A stretch of DNA of 59,884 nucleotides, taken from Spirochaetota bacterium. GTDB lineage: Bacteria; Spirochaetota; GWE2-31-10; JAFGQB01. Below are positions 1 to 9,328 of the stretch, one piece after another. How positions within the stretch are numbered: the first letter of the stretch is position 1; each line of letters opens with the position of its first letter. The translations under genes and the position numbers were made by a program. The notes under the pieces are model-generated. The model ran no database searches and had not been told where the DNA came from. It worked only from the letters and a program-made list of their open reading frames with translations. Location: NCBI GenBank assembly GCA_016935915.1, contig JAFGQB010000135.1:1-59884 (forward strand), given 5' to 3'.

Positions 1-139
1 CCAAATGGGACGTAATGAACAAGGAATAAGCTTATTTATAACTTTTTAGTATGCTTTATAAAGTTTTTATAAGTTTTACTCAACGGAATAATTACTAAGC
101 AAGATATTTATGATTCATTGAAAAAGAAAGGAAATTAAA
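1..139. other. left-edge non-coding stretch
   Basis: No complete gene is visible here. A short frame entering from the window edge stops at 47-49. The rest is AT-rich leader for the gene starting at 140, with an AAAGGAAA-type ribosome binding site just before it. No promoter could be assigned with confidence. Confidence 0.4.
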
Positions 140-436
140 ATGAAATTTATTGAAAAAATATTAAAAAAGTTTCTTGAAAAAGATATTTATTACAAAGAAT
201 ATACTTCTAATACTCATTTTAATGTTAATGCTCAATCATATGTTAAAATACAAAGAAGATTTTCTTTTAAATCTGGAATATGTTATGTAATAGACATTCC
301 AAACATAGCATATGTAGGGAAAAATAAATCTAAGACTCTTTTAAGAGCCTTAGAACACGAAAGCATTGGAATGGCAAAATATAATATTTGTAAAGAATTA
401 CTAGTAAAAAAAGAAATTAAAAATTTTCATTATTAA
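140..436 (+). CDS. small protein of unknown function
   Basis: A 98-residue basic, lysine-rich protein that I do not recognise. The start has a good ribosome binding site (AAAGGAAA, 7 nt before ATG). The N-terminal half is strongly charged; the middle has a short aliphatic stretch (YVIDIPNIAYVG) that could be the core of a small alpha/beta fold. It has no signal peptide or membrane segment. It ends 15 nt before the endolysin on the same strand, so the two are probably co-transcribed and it may be a lysis accessory; that is inference from position only. Confidence 0.5.
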   Translation: MKFIEKILKKFLEKDIYYKEYTSNTHFNVNAQSYVKIQRRFSFKSGICYVIDIPNIAYVGKNKSKTLLRALEHESIGMAKYNICKELLVKKEIKNFHY

Positions 437-451
437 AAGGAGTGTAAATTT

Positions 452-1210
452 ATGGGTTTTTTCTATTACGGGAGTTATAATTCTCCATATATTGCTGTTT
501 GTTCTTCAGGACATGGAATTAATACATCAGGTAAAAGAACACCAGAAATTGAAGGTAAAAGTATTAAAGAATTTCAATTTAATCAACCGACAAAATTAAA
601 ATTATTGTCCGCATTAAAAAGATGTGGTATCGCTTGTTGCGATGCAAATTATGAATCAACAACAAAGGCAATTGATGTTTCAAGAAATGAACGCATAAAA
701 CGTGCAAATTCACTTATTAAAAACGATAATGATAAAAAACGTATAATTTACATTGAAATTCATTATAATGCTTATAATGGTAAATTTGATGATAAAAAAG
801 GCGGTCTTGAAATATTCTGTTATAAAGGAAGTGATAAAGGCAAAAAACTTGCGAACTGTATTATTCATTATTTAAAAAATGGTACAAAACAAGTCAACAG
901 GGGAGTAAAAGAGTGGGATTATGATGTTATTAAATATACATTAATGCCAGCTGCATTGAGCGAAAATGGTTTTATGGATCAGCTTTTCGAAGCGAAATTA
1001 ATGCTTAATGAAGATTTTCAAACAGAAGTAGCCGAAGAACATTGTAAAGGAGTTTGTGACTATTTTGGATTGGTATACATTCCACCAAAAAAAGAAACAA
1101 ATAAACTATATAAAGTGCAGGTTGGAGCTTTTTCAAAACGTGAAAATGCAAAAAATTTAAGGGATCTATTAAAAAAGGATGGTTATCCTGTTTATATTGT
1201 TGAAGATTAA
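452..1210 (+). CDS. endolysin, N-acetylmuramoyl-L-alanine amidase (Amidase_3) with SPOR domain
   Basis: A 252-residue lytic enzyme expected to cut the amide bond between MurNAc and the stem peptide at the end of infection. The N-terminal two thirds match the zinc-dependent Amidase_3 fold: the first zinc His lies in CSSGHG (His21), a second His in IEIHYNA (about residue 104), and the catalytic Glu in ALSENGFMD (about 170). The C-terminal 36 residues (KLYKVQVGAFSKRENAK onward) are a SPOR peptidoglycan-binding repeat. There is no signal peptide, so a holin is needed for export. The ribosome binding site is AAGGAG. It is convergent with the holin-like gene and shares a terminator with it. Confidence 0.93.
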   Translation: MGFFYYGSYNSPYIAVCSSGHGINTSGKRTPEIEGKSIKEFQFNQPTKLKLLSALKRCGIACCDANYESTTKAIDVSRNERIKRANSLIKNDNDKKRIIYIEIHYNAYNGKFDDKKGGLEIFCYKGSDKGKKLANCIIHYLKNGTKQVNRGVKEWDYDVIKYTLMPAALSENGFMDQLFEAKLMLNEDFQTEVAEEHCKGVCDYFGLVYIPPKKETNKLYKVQVGAFSKRENAKNLRDLLKKDGYPVYIVED

Positions 1211-1244
1211 TTTTTTTGATATAATTAATTAACCAGTATATCAT

Positions 1245-1293
1245 AAAAACTTTATTGACTTGTTTTGGGGAAGTTCAAGTCAATAAAGTTTTT
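1245..1293. terminator. bidirectional Rho-independent terminator between endolysin and holin-like gene
   Basis: A perfect 18-bp stem (1245-1262 with 1276-1293) built on AAAACTTTATTGACTTG, with a 13-nt loop. The A-rich left foot and T-rich right foot give a U tract on both strands. It sits between two convergent genes and touches the stop codon of the minus-strand one. Confidence 0.9.
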
Positions 1294-1619
1294 TAATTAT
1301 AAAATATTTTCAAAATAGCAGTAATGGCAGTCGCTGAGGCTGTTATTGTGCCAGTAATAATCGCACCAATCGCAATTACTTTCTTGTAAGACCATTCGCT
1401 CTTTACTGCTTCAAGCTCTGCTGGCTTATTACAATTATTTCTTAGTTCACTACATTCATTTTTCTTGATCATTTCTTCCTGGATTTTGGCAATTTTTTTT
1501 TCAATGTCTGTAAATTTTACCGACATATCAACTTTTATACTATTAAAATTGTCCCTTACTTCTGATCTCAGGTCTTTTATATTTTCAAGAATAATATCTA
1601 GTATTTTTTCTTCTCCCAT
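1293..1619 (-). CDS. holin-like protein (coiled coil plus one membrane helix)
   Basis: 108 residues. The first 60 form a heptad-rich coiled coil (ILENIKDLRSEVRDNFNSIK and following) and the last 30 are a single membrane helix (VIAIGAIITGTITASATAITAIL). This is the layout of XhlA/hemolysin-type and related small holins of Gram-positive phages, which permeabilise the membrane so the endolysin can reach the wall. It is the last gene of the late minus-strand operon, 15 nt after the fibre gene, and convergent with the endolysin. The holin assignment rests on topology and position rather than a motif. Confidence 0.65.
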   Translation of the reverse strand: MGEEKILDIILENIKDLRSEVRDNFNSIKVDMSVKFTDIEKKIAKIQEEMIKKNECSELRNNCNKPAELEAVKSEWSYKKVIAIGAIITGTITASATAITAILKIFYN

Positions 1620-1634
1620 AAAATACTCTCCCTT

Positions 1635-3380
1635 CTATTTAAAAACTTCTGTTACTATTATAAAGCTTGATGTTCCTAAACTCAAGGCATTTGCTGCGTC
1701 TGTATTATATTGGGCTGCCCTAGCTTGAATATAACCACCATCTAAACCAGTCAAAACAACAAATGTTTCTTTTACTGCCGAATAAGTTGTAGCATCGTTA
1801 GGCACTGCATATCTTACATCAGTTGATAAAAGATGAGATGAACTTCTTGTATTATTTGACGATGAAGGTTCAGATGATGCTGCTATTGCAGTTCCTCCCA
1901 TACAATACCTATTAGTTATTTGACTAACTCCAGAACTATCCCAATCTATTCTAGCATCCGGAGTGGCACTTCCTGAATTTCTTAAATTAAAAAATGCTTC
2001 AATTTTAAACATTCTATTTGCTGGCAATCTAATTAAAAAATCCGCTATAGCTGTAATTGTATTATTTACATATGATTGTGCAGTAAATAATTGATACATT
2101 CTAGGTCCCTTACTCCATTCATTATGCAAGTGTAAATCCCCATAATTTGAAGACACCGCAAAATCAGTAATAAGAGAATATCCATTAGCAGAATGGCACG
2201 ATATATATAGACAACCTTCGTCATCGGTATCTATACTTGTTTCATATTCTAGTATATGAATTTGTTCACCATTTTTATATAAAATTGCTCGACATGTATC
2301 ATTATCTTTTTCAAGTTTTATTATTATTCTTTCATTTTTCAGCAATGTATTTGTTAATGCAATACTAACATCACTACTTACTCCACCTTCGACAGCTTCA
2401 AGATAAAAAGTTCCATTATCACAATAAGCACAAATATAATTATTTGCATCTACATACCAACATAAACCCATTGTATAGCCTTCGTATTTGCTATATTGTT
2501 CTATATAAGCTATAAATGATTGAATTGTACAATAAATATGTATAATACTTGGATAACTCTGAGCAGGCATAAATAATAATCCCAACCTATTTATCCTGTC
2601 ATCCCACACAACACTAACAAGATCCATGATAACTTCAAACTTATTTTCCCATCCTGTAGTAAGTCCTTTATATTCCTGCAAAGCATTTAAATATCCAGAA
2701 TAAACAGGATCTTCTCTAACCATTTGCCAGTAAATACATGTTATATATGCATTTTGTGAGTTTATTAATGTTGTTGCTTCAATTCTTAAGTGAGTTATAT
2801 TGTTCCATCCTGGAGGTACTCCAACTGGTGTAAAATCTGATTTTGCAACCGCTAAATAATTAAATCCATTACTAAAACCACCAGCAGCGACAGCATATGT
2901 ATAATTATTTGCATTATCTTGTCCAAGTTTAAATTGAAAAGTATTAAATTTTGTTATATCAGTAATATAGAAAAATAGATATATTAAATCCGAAGTAGTT
3001 GATGACGATCCATCATTAAAAATACTCAGATCTAAAGCAGCAATATCTTTATATATTCCTATCCATCCAGCTGTATTGTCATTTTCTAAAAATTTTACTG
3101 AACTTTTATTAATAATATTATTTGTTGTGTCATCGGATGCAGTTGTTGATGCACTGCTCAAACTCCATTCTGTATAATCTTCGAAATCTTCTATTTCTTT
3201 AGTATTTCTTTCCCAGAAATATTCTTTCAATTTAGACTTTTCAAGATTAGTACATTGACTCCTTCTTAATTCTTCATCGGTTAACGAAAGTACTCCTTCA
3301 TGTGTCAATAAATTATCTGCATCTATTGGAGGAGATCCACCATTTACCCAAGCTATGGGAACGTAACTTCCAAATGCCAT
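1635..3380 (-). CDS. tail fibre / receptor-binding protein with two carbohydrate-binding-like beta domains
   Basis: 581 residues. A short N-terminal baseplate-type segment (about 1-60) is followed by two beta-rich modules. The first (about 65-235) has the look of a carbohydrate-binding jelly roll (DLIYLFFYITDITKFNTFQF, then GWNNITHLRIEATTL) and resembles the single domain of the gene at 13301-13798. The second (about 250-410) is LamG/concanavalin-like. The C-terminal part (about 420-581) contains Ser/Asn-rich loops. It lies last among the tail genes, just before lysis, which is the usual place for the receptor-binding protein. Exact family not identified. Confidence 0.6.
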   Translation of the reverse strand: MAFGSYVPIAWVNGGSPPIDADNLLTHEGVLSLTDEELRRSQCTNLEKSKLKEYFWERNTKEIEDFEDYTEWSLSSASTTASDDTTNNIINKSSVKFLENDNTAGWIGIYKDIAALDLSIFNDGSSSTTSDLIYLFFYITDITKFNTFQFKLGQDNANNYTYAVAAGGFSNGFNYLAVAKSDFTPVGVPPGWNNITHLRIEATTLINSQNAYITCIYWQMVREDPVYSGYLNALQEYKGLTTGWENKFEVIMDLVSVVWDDRINRLGLLFMPAQSYPSIIHIYCTIQSFIAYIEQYSKYEGYTMGLCWYVDANNYICAYCDNGTFYLEAVEGGVSSDVSIALTNTLLKNERIIIKLEKDNDTCRAILYKNGEQIHILEYETSIDTDDEGCLYISCHSANGYSLITDFAVSSNYGDLHLHNEWSKGPRMYQLFTAQSYVNNTITAIADFLIRLPANRMFKIEAFFNLRNSGSATPDARIDWDSSGVSQITNRYCMGGTAIAASSEPSSSNNTRSSSHLLSTDVRYAVPNDATTYSAVKETFVVLTGLDGGYIQARAAQYNTDAANALSLGTSSFIIVTEVFK

Positions 3381-3712
3381 TATTTTACACCTTCTTTTTT
3401 ATCAGTATTAAAAGGCTCAACTTTTGCATGTTTTATTGATATTCTCTTGAATTCTTTTTCTTTTTTCTTTTTTCTTCTTGGCATATCTATTGAAAATTTT
3501 AATAAAACTTCATTATCTTTGTCCTCAGCTTTTACATCAATTTCAATAAGTTCAATTTTAAAATTATAATCTTCTCTTAATTGATCAACAAAAGCTTTAC
3601 AAAAATTATTATATAAATTTTCTAACAATACGCTGTTTAAATCTTTTACATTTTTTATTTCTTTTGAATTTTGAACATAATTTTTTAAATTTATTCTTTG
3701 CTCAAATACCAT
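3380..3712 (-). CDS. small tail-module protein, unknown
   Basis: 110 residues, rich in Lys and Glu, with a basic stretch PRRKKKKEKEFKR near residue 80. Its stop overlaps the fibre start by one base, which suggests translational coupling. By position it may be a baseplate or fibre assembly factor. No domain recognised. Confidence 0.5.
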   Translation of the reverse strand: MVFEQRINLKNYVQNSKEIKNVKDLNSVLLENLYNNFCKAFVDQLREDYNFKIELIEIDVKAEDKDNEVLLKFSIDMPRRKKKKEKEFKRISIKHAKVEPFNTDKKEGVK

Positions 3713-3718
3713 GAATAA

Positions 3719-4219
3719 TCAGCCCCTTTCTATTTGATATTCCCATGTTACTTGTATTTCTTCACTTGCTATCTTATCTTCAACTGGATTTAATACTACC
3801 CTAGACAAAAGTAATCCAAAATCTTTTCCCGATCCTTCTAACCAATCAAATGATCCAGTTCCAGCATATAAACCAATTTCTCGTATTGTAGCAATACCAG
3901 CGGTATCCTCTGGTTGAGTATCTTTTAATATAGCTCTACAAATTATCGCACCTGTACCGGATCTAGCTTTATATATTATCGGTACTCGATAAATTTCATT
4001 GACTAACTTTGTCATTGTGTTAGTATTTGCTGTATTATCATCACCAAAAGCTATATGTCTTAATAACATGTTAGTGTTCCATACAGAATAAAAGCCTTTT
4101 ATCATTTCATCTAAAGCATTATCCATTATTCTATTTTTTATTATTTTAATTTCAGTTTCTCTGTTTTTAAACTTTTTTACAATTGTTACTATTCCACAAA
4201 TTGCAATTTTATTTTCCAT
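3719..4219 (-). CDS. baseplate/tail fibre-network protein (putative)
   Basis: 166 residues. The central part (MLLRHIAFGDDNTANTNTMT, then VYRVPI-type strands and TIREIGLYAG) resembles the small beta-sandwich proteins found between the tail hub and fibres of many Gram-positive phages; the EIGLYAG motif is typical of phage tail fibre-like domains. It overlaps the upstream hub gene by one base (TAATG type). Probably a distal tail structural component; family membership is inferred by eye. Confidence 0.45.
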   Translation of the reverse strand: MENKIAICGIVTIVKKFKNRETEIKIIKNRIMDNALDEMIKGFYSVWNTNMLLRHIAFGDDNTANTNTMTKLVNEIYRVPIIYKARSGTGAIICRAILKDTQPEDTAGIATIREIGLYAGTGSFDWLEGSGKDFGLLLSRVVLNPVEDKIASEEIQVTWEYQIERG

Positions 4220-5808
4220 TAATCACTTCCTCCCTCATTATAAGTTTCAGTATTGTTTATAGTACCAGGAAATAAATTTATAGCAAGGTACAACCCTCCC
4301 GGATCTGTTTCTGGATATAAACAATCTATACTATCAATTGTTACATCACCATCCCAGTCAATTGGTTCACTCTCACCTATAGGAATATTAACTATTGCAT
4401 CTTCTCTTATCTGGAAGAAATTTTGATCAGTTAACCACTTTTTGAAAAATTTTACCCAGCCACCAACAGGCTGTCCATCAGTAAACTCCACAACTCTTTT
4501 TAATTTATTTCCTACATCAGTGATTTTTAAACTTGTTACTAAATAACCATTAGCTCCTGTTGCATTTATATTAAAAGTTGGCAATACTAGATCACAAATC
4601 TGCCCAACTTTCCATCTATGGTTATATGATTCAACTTGAAATTTTTTCGCTATCCTACAATACTTATTTAACATTGCTTGGGCTTTTTCATTTCCTACAA
4701 CTAATCCAACTACATCAGATCCAGAGGTAATATTATAATATAATCCGCTTCCATTTTCGATTGTCGCTCTTTCATTTATCGCAGTAGTATTACTTTTAAC
4801 AACATCTATTTCAAATGTTCCTCGGTATTTTAATACTATATAATAACCAGCTGCTATCGCTGGTTCTTCTGAATTTTGATATATTTGATTGTACCCATCA
4901 GTATAAAACCATTGCGGCGTAGTTTCCAATCCACTTAATCCCATTGTTTGTCTTGTTGATTCAGGGGGATTAAATCTTTGCATCCATGTACATACATAGA
5001 TTGCAGGCTCACCTAAATCATCAGTTATAGGGAAATTGACAAAAAAGTTTTTATTCATTCCATCAGGAAAAGGTGAACACGTTTCAATTATCTCATCAGT
5101 AACATCTTTTACGCCCCTTAATACCTGAGTATTATAATATTCAGATCTATCATTTAAACTTTCTAATCCTTCTTTTAATACATTAATATATTCATGAGTA
5201 TATGATCCATTTTCAAAATTAATTTCGTGAAAATTAAATTTTTTATTTGGTTCAATATACCATTGCCATCCTAATAAATCTGCCAATTCTGTAAATACTT
5301 GAGTAGAATACACCCAAGGACAATTAATTGATATTTGTTTTGTAGTTACTTGAATAGAATTCGAATTATACCAAATTCCATCAGAATTTAGATATTTATC
5401 AATAATTTCTTTTACTAAAGTATGTATATACATTCTAGGATAGCCTTGATTAATTGCTATCCTATCACAAATTTGATGATGGTCAATCCCTTCAATTTGC
5501 AAGTACATAGTTCTTGCTTCGTTTATTTTTCTTGTTTTAGGTTCATCAAGTTGTCCTCCCCAGATTAATTCCCAAGAAGTTCCAACGTATTCCCATACTT
5601 GAATTAACCTTCCTATCAAATCATCTATATAAAATGAATTACTTTCATCCCTAATTGAAAATGATAAAACAGCCCTTGTCCCAGGTTCACCCTGTGAAAT
5701 ATTCATAGTTTTACTCAATACATAAACATTTTTAGGCCATCCGTAAAGTGATTCTTTTGTTATATCTTCTGGATGCTTACCATCCAAAGTTATTCTAAAT
5801 GCTGGCAT
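4219..5808 (-). CDS. tail hub / tail-associated protein (Dit/Tal or gp44-like)
   Basis: 529 residues directly after the tape measure gene in transcription order, overlapping it by one base. The N-terminal region (about 1-110) opens with a beta strand set and WEYVGTSWELIWGGQLDEPK, a pattern seen in phage hub proteins that carry a split-barrel domain. The remainder is a long beta-rich body with Cys- and Trp-containing segments. Such proteins close the tail tube and seat the fibres. No peptidase or lysozyme motif is visible. Confidence 0.6.
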   Translation of the reverse strand: MPAFRITLDGKHPEDITKESLYGWPKNVYVLSKTMNISQGEPGTRAVLSFSIRDESNSFYIDDLIGRLIQVWEYVGTSWELIWGGQLDEPKTRKINEARTMYLQIEGIDHHQICDRIAINQGYPRMYIHTLVKEIIDKYLNSDGIWYNSNSIQVTTKQISINCPWVYSTQVFTELADLLGWQWYIEPNKKFNFHEINFENGSYTHEYINVLKEGLESLNDRSEYYNTQVLRGVKDVTDEIIETCSPFPDGMNKNFFVNFPITDDLGEPAIYVCTWMQRFNPPESTRQTMGLSGLETTPQWFYTDGYNQIYQNSEEPAIAAGYYIVLKYRGTFEIDVVKSNTTAINERATIENGSGLYYNITSGSDVVGLVVGNEKAQAMLNKYCRIAKKFQVESYNHRWKVGQICDLVLPTFNINATGANGYLVTSLKITDVGNKLKRVVEFTDGQPVGGWVKFFKKWLTDQNFFQIREDAIVNIPIGESEPIDWDGDVTIDSIDCLYPETDPGGLYLAINLFPGTINNTETYNEGGSD

Positions 5809-8597
5809 TATTCAAATATCCTCCCTCCATACCTTCTAACTGTTGTATTCATCTCCTTCATGAAGTCGGTAACATTTTGAACACCATAAAAATTAAATGT
5901 TCCATTAACTGTTGTTCCTGCTTGTGCTGGAACACTTACTAAATTATCATTAATTTTTGACTGGTCTCCTAATAGTAAATCTCCTAACCAATCACTTAAA
6001 ATTAAACTTTTTGCCTTATCAAGACTTTTTAAAATAGGTCCACCAAAATTTAATTTATCTAAATCTTTTAATGGTCCTTCTTTTGCAGGTGAAAACGGCA
6101 AGAAAACTCTTACGGCATCACTCATTTTACTTGCCATAGCTTTTAATTCCTTTATGTAACTTTTTATGCCGCTAATAACTGACTTTACAATATTTTGTCC
6201 AGCTTTATAAAAGTTGGTTTCTTTTAATCCCTCAACTATAGCGTTGGCAAGTTGTTTTCCTGCACTTAAATAATTTTTTACAAATTTAACCGCACCGCTT
6301 GGAATACTTTTTAAATGAGCCAAAACTTTTGAAGCCATTCCTTTTATAATAGAAACACCAACAAATGACAGCTCGTTAAATACACTTCCAGTCAATTCAG
6401 CTAATTTTTTTACACTTAATACTCCATCAATAAACTTTGAAAATTCTTTTTTTACTTTTTTTACAAATGATGGACAAATTTCATCTCCTACAGTTTTTTT
6501 CATATTATCAAAATACTTAATTATAAATTTATAAACATTTTCAACATATTTATATAAAGCTCTTGCAAGGTTTAAAAATAGATCTTCTATACTCTTACAA
6601 AGCAATGAAAACCCTTCATTCACTCTTTTACTATCACCAGTTACAAAACCTAACAACATATCAAAAAATGAAGTAAAAATAGTAATAATATTTAGAATAG
6701 CTGCGATTAACTCAGGTATTATATTTATAAATGCAACAATATTTCCAATTAAAGATCCTCCTATTAAAAGTGCAAGACCTGTCGCAATTTTTAATAGATC
6801 TTTCCACATTGGAATGGAAGGTTCTAATGACTGATACAAGTCATTAAATGCGGTAATAATTGGCTCAACATCAAAATCTTTAAAAACATCTTTTACTTGT
6901 TTAAAAATAGGAATAATAAATTTTATAATTTTTTCTCCAAATTCTATTAAGTTATCACGAACTTCAATAACCTTATCCCTAAACGCAACAAAATCAATAA
7001 CCATTTGATGGAAATCATCTTTTAAATTCTGAGGGATTAATTTACTCATTGTTACTGTAAAATCTCCAAATTCACCTGTATTTAATGCATCAACGAATTC
7101 CCAAAATGCTTTTTTTATTTCATCAAAATGATTAATTATAAAACTTGCCGAGTCTTTTATCTTGTCTACTATATTCCCAAAATTATCCCTAATTGCTTTT
7201 CTTACTTTTTCAGATGATAAAATCAAAGCTCCAAAGCCAAGAACTAAACTTCCCAGAACTCCTATAACAATTAAAGCAGGAGCACCAATTGATGCTATTG
7301 TTCCAGCAATTAAAGATAATAATTCTATACTTCCACCAATAAAAGTCATTAGCTTTCCAAATCCTAATATTACTAATGGCAATACGGCTGTTATTCCTAG
7401 TAATCCAACTATTATTTCCTGTTGGGGAAGTGATAGTTGATTCATTTTATTAGTTAAAAGCCCTAAAATGTTCGAAAATTTATCAATTATTGGAACTAAG
7501 CTTTTTTTAAGTACATCATAAAATGATAATGCAGTTGATTTCAATTGACTTAAAGCTTTATTAAATTCAAACTCTAACGTTTCTTGAGTCCCCTTAAATG
7601 CTTCGTCCAACATTCCTGTAGAATTTTTCAAACTATCAAATATTTTTACATTTGATTCAACATTACCTCCCATCAGATCAAGAAATCCAGATAATGCCCT
7701 AATATTAGGGAAAACTTTTGCGACTGTATCTTCACCATATTTTTTAGTTAACTTATCAAGTTCCATTAATGTTGATAATAATCCATCATCTCTTAATTTC
7801 TTTCTCAGTTTTTCTGCCGAAGTTCCCATCATTAATAATGTGTCACTTGCTTCTTTACTAGGTTTTAATAAACTTGCCAATATTGCTTTTAACTGCACCG
7901 AAGCGGTATTTGCATCTGTTCCAGTTCTTGTCATTGCCGCAATTGCGGCTGACACTTCATCAAATTCAACACCCATAGCGGATGCAATTGGCAATACTCC
8001 ACCCATTGCCGAAGCCAATGCACTTGCTTCGGCTTTTCCTTCTCGAACTGCTGCTACTAATATATCTGTTGCTTTTGAAGCTGATAAGTTTTCCTTTCCA
8101 TATGCGTTCATTGCACTAGTTACCAGATCCGCAACAACCTTTGTCTCCCCTAGACCAACCGATGATGCTTTTGCTGACATAGTCAAAATATCTAAAGCCT
8201 CAGCACCTTTTAAACCTGCCGAAGTTATAAAAAATAATGCATCTGCTAGTTCATTAGGAGATTTTCCAAGTTCTGGTCCTAATTTTATCAAATCTTTTTT
8301 CCATAGATTAACTTGCTCTCTACTCACTCCTACAAGACCAATAATACTCTCCATTGATGTTTCGAAATCAGTACCCAATTTTAAAACAGCAGCACCAGCC
8401 GCTGCCAATGGCAAGGTTACAAATTTAGATAATGAACTTCCAATACTTGTAAATTTATTTCCCAATGAACTTAATGAGCTTCCAAAATTTGAAATAAAAG
8501 TATTTCCTGTTCCTCTAACTTGATTCAATCTTTGATTAAATGGATTTGTATTCGCATCTACTCTTGCAGTTAATTCTCCAATAACAAATGACATCAT
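5808..8597 (-). CDS. tail tape measure protein
   Basis: 929 residues, TP901-type. It starts with a region rich in Ala, Gly and Ser helices (ASALASAMGGVLPIASAMGV), has hydrophobic stretches in the middle (about 395-455 and 605-665) and ends in a basic helical tail and a short beta segment (TVNGTFNFYGVQNVTDFM). Such proteins set tail length and are ejected with the DNA. It follows the gpG/gpGT pair, the classic order. Two ATGs sit side by side (8597 and 8594); GAGGTG precedes them and better fits the second. The predicted protein would imply a tail of roughly 130-140 nm by the usual 1.5 A per residue rule. Confidence 0.9.
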   Translation of the reverse strand: MMSFVIGELTARVDANTNPFNQRLNQVRGTGNTFISNFGSSLSSLGNKFTSIGSSLSKFVTLPLAAAGAAVLKLGTDFETSMESIIGLVGVSREQVNLWKKDLIKLGPELGKSPNELADALFFITSAGLKGAEALDILTMSAKASSVGLGETKVVADLVTSAMNAYGKENLSASKATDILVAAVREGKAEASALASAMGGVLPIASAMGVEFDEVSAAIAAMTRTGTDANTASVQLKAILASLLKPSKEASDTLLMMGTSAEKLRKKLRDDGLLSTLMELDKLTKKYGEDTVAKVFPNIRALSGFLDLMGGNVESNVKIFDSLKNSTGMLDEAFKGTQETLEFEFNKALSQLKSTALSFYDVLKKSLVPIIDKFSNILGLLTNKMNQLSLPQQEIIVGLLGITAVLPLVILGFGKLMTFIGGSIELLSLIAGTIASIGAPALIVIGVLGSLVLGFGALILSSEKVRKAIRDNFGNIVDKIKDSASFIINHFDEIKKAFWEFVDALNTGEFGDFTVTMSKLIPQNLKDDFHQMVIDFVAFRDKVIEVRDNLIEFGEKIIKFIIPIFKQVKDVFKDFDVEPIITAFNDLYQSLEPSIPMWKDLLKIATGLALLIGGSLIGNIVAFINIIPELIAAILNIITIFTSFFDMLLGFVTGDSKRVNEGFSLLCKSIEDLFLNLARALYKYVENVYKFIIKYFDNMKKTVGDEICPSFVKKVKKEFSKFIDGVLSVKKLAELTGSVFNELSFVGVSIIKGMASKVLAHLKSIPSGAVKFVKNYLSAGKQLANAIVEGLKETNFYKAGQNIVKSVISGIKSYIKELKAMASKMSDAVRVFLPFSPAKEGPLKDLDKLNFGGPILKSLDKAKSLILSDWLGDLLLGDQSKINDNLVSVPAQAGTTVNGTFNFYGVQNVTDFMKEMNTTVRRYGGRIFE

Positions 8598-8598
8598 T

Positions 8599-9293
8599 TC
8601 ACCTCATTTTATCTATACCAGTATTTATTGATTCGTCATCATACTCAACAAAATTTCTATTTTCTTTATTTTGTAACCATCTTGCATACGCTGAATCGCT
8701 TGGCAATTCTTTTACTAATACAATAAATCTTCGCCATGTTATTTCATTATTGAAACAACATCTATTTAAATCTATTTGATAATAGCGTAAAAAATCAGCT
8801 TCTAAAGCAGACCATGCCCATATTACAATTCTTGGCTCGAAATTTTTTTTTGTAAGTCTTTAACATTCTCGTTATCTATATCATATCCCCATTGTTTCAT
8901 TACAAAGGGAACAATGGTTTCATTTACAAATTCAATACTCACATTTACATTGTTACTTGTTTCTAAAGCTATCAAAAATTTTTGACCAAACATCAGCTTT
9001 ATAAATTGCAAAATCTTATCATCTGGTATCGAAACAACTTGTTGTCCACCAACTTTTTTTATGCAATATCTAAGAAAAAAAGTTGAGAAATTAAAAGGCA
9101 CTGATTGTGGTAACTCATATATCTTGCCTAAAAATCTAACTGTAAAACGTTCTTTCTTTTTTACATATTCTTCTAAGGCTTTGTCAAAGTCGCAAGTTAA
9201 TTCACTTTCTTGCCTTTCTTTTATCTCTTCAAATTTATTTTCTAACAATTCAAGTCTTTTTTCATTTTCAATTTTTATTTGTTCTTCTGTCAT
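8599..9293 (-). CDS. tail assembly chaperone gpGT, -1 frameshift fusion product
   Basis: The gene at 8823-9293 contains a run of nine A on its coding strand (8843-8851). A -1 slip there leaves the frame that ends at 8823 and enters an open frame that runs to a TGA at 8599-8601, adding about 80 residues beginning NFEPRIVIWAWSALEADFLR. The added part has the Trp-rich helical look of the T domain in phage tail chaperones, and no start codon with a ribosome binding site serves it independently. The stop lies two bases before the tape measure start. The family is known for exactly this programmed frameshift; the event itself is inferred. Confidence 0.8.
8823..9293 (-). CDS. tail assembly chaperone gpG-like
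   Basis: 156 residues, lying between the tail tube gene and the tape measure gene as in most siphoviruses. The N-terminal third is charged and helical (EEQIKIENEKRLELLENKFE); the rest is a compact alpha/beta core. It coats the tape measure protein before tube assembly. The last 11 codons follow the slippery A run, and the frameshifted form (8599-9293) is the partner product. Homologues in Gram-positive phages are often of this size. Confidence 0.75.
   Translation of the reverse strand: MTEEQIKIENEKRLELLENKFEEIKERQESELTCDFDKALEEYVKKKERFTVRFLGKIYELPQSVPFNFSTFFLRYCIKKVGGQQVVSIPDDKILQFIKLMFGQKFLIALETSNNVNVSIEFVNETIVPFVMKQWGYDIDNENVKDLQKKISSQEL
8840..8852 (-). promoter_or_regulatory. programmed -1 ribosomal frameshift site
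   Basis: The coding strand reads CAAAAAAAAATTT with zero-frame codons CAA AAA AAA ATT, so A-AAA-AAA is a classic slippery heptamer for two lysyl-tRNAs. Slipping back one base joins gpG to the T frame. No strong downstream stem was obvious by eye. Confidence 0.75.
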
Positions 9294-9328
9294 ATTTATT
9301 ATTCCTTTCTTATTTTCATTTCATATAA

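Noticed and set aside
7840-8523. Long open frame on the plus strand (227 codons)
   Set aside because: Antisense to the tape measure gene, low-complexity residue pattern mirrors it, no ribosome binding site; a shadow of the real gene.
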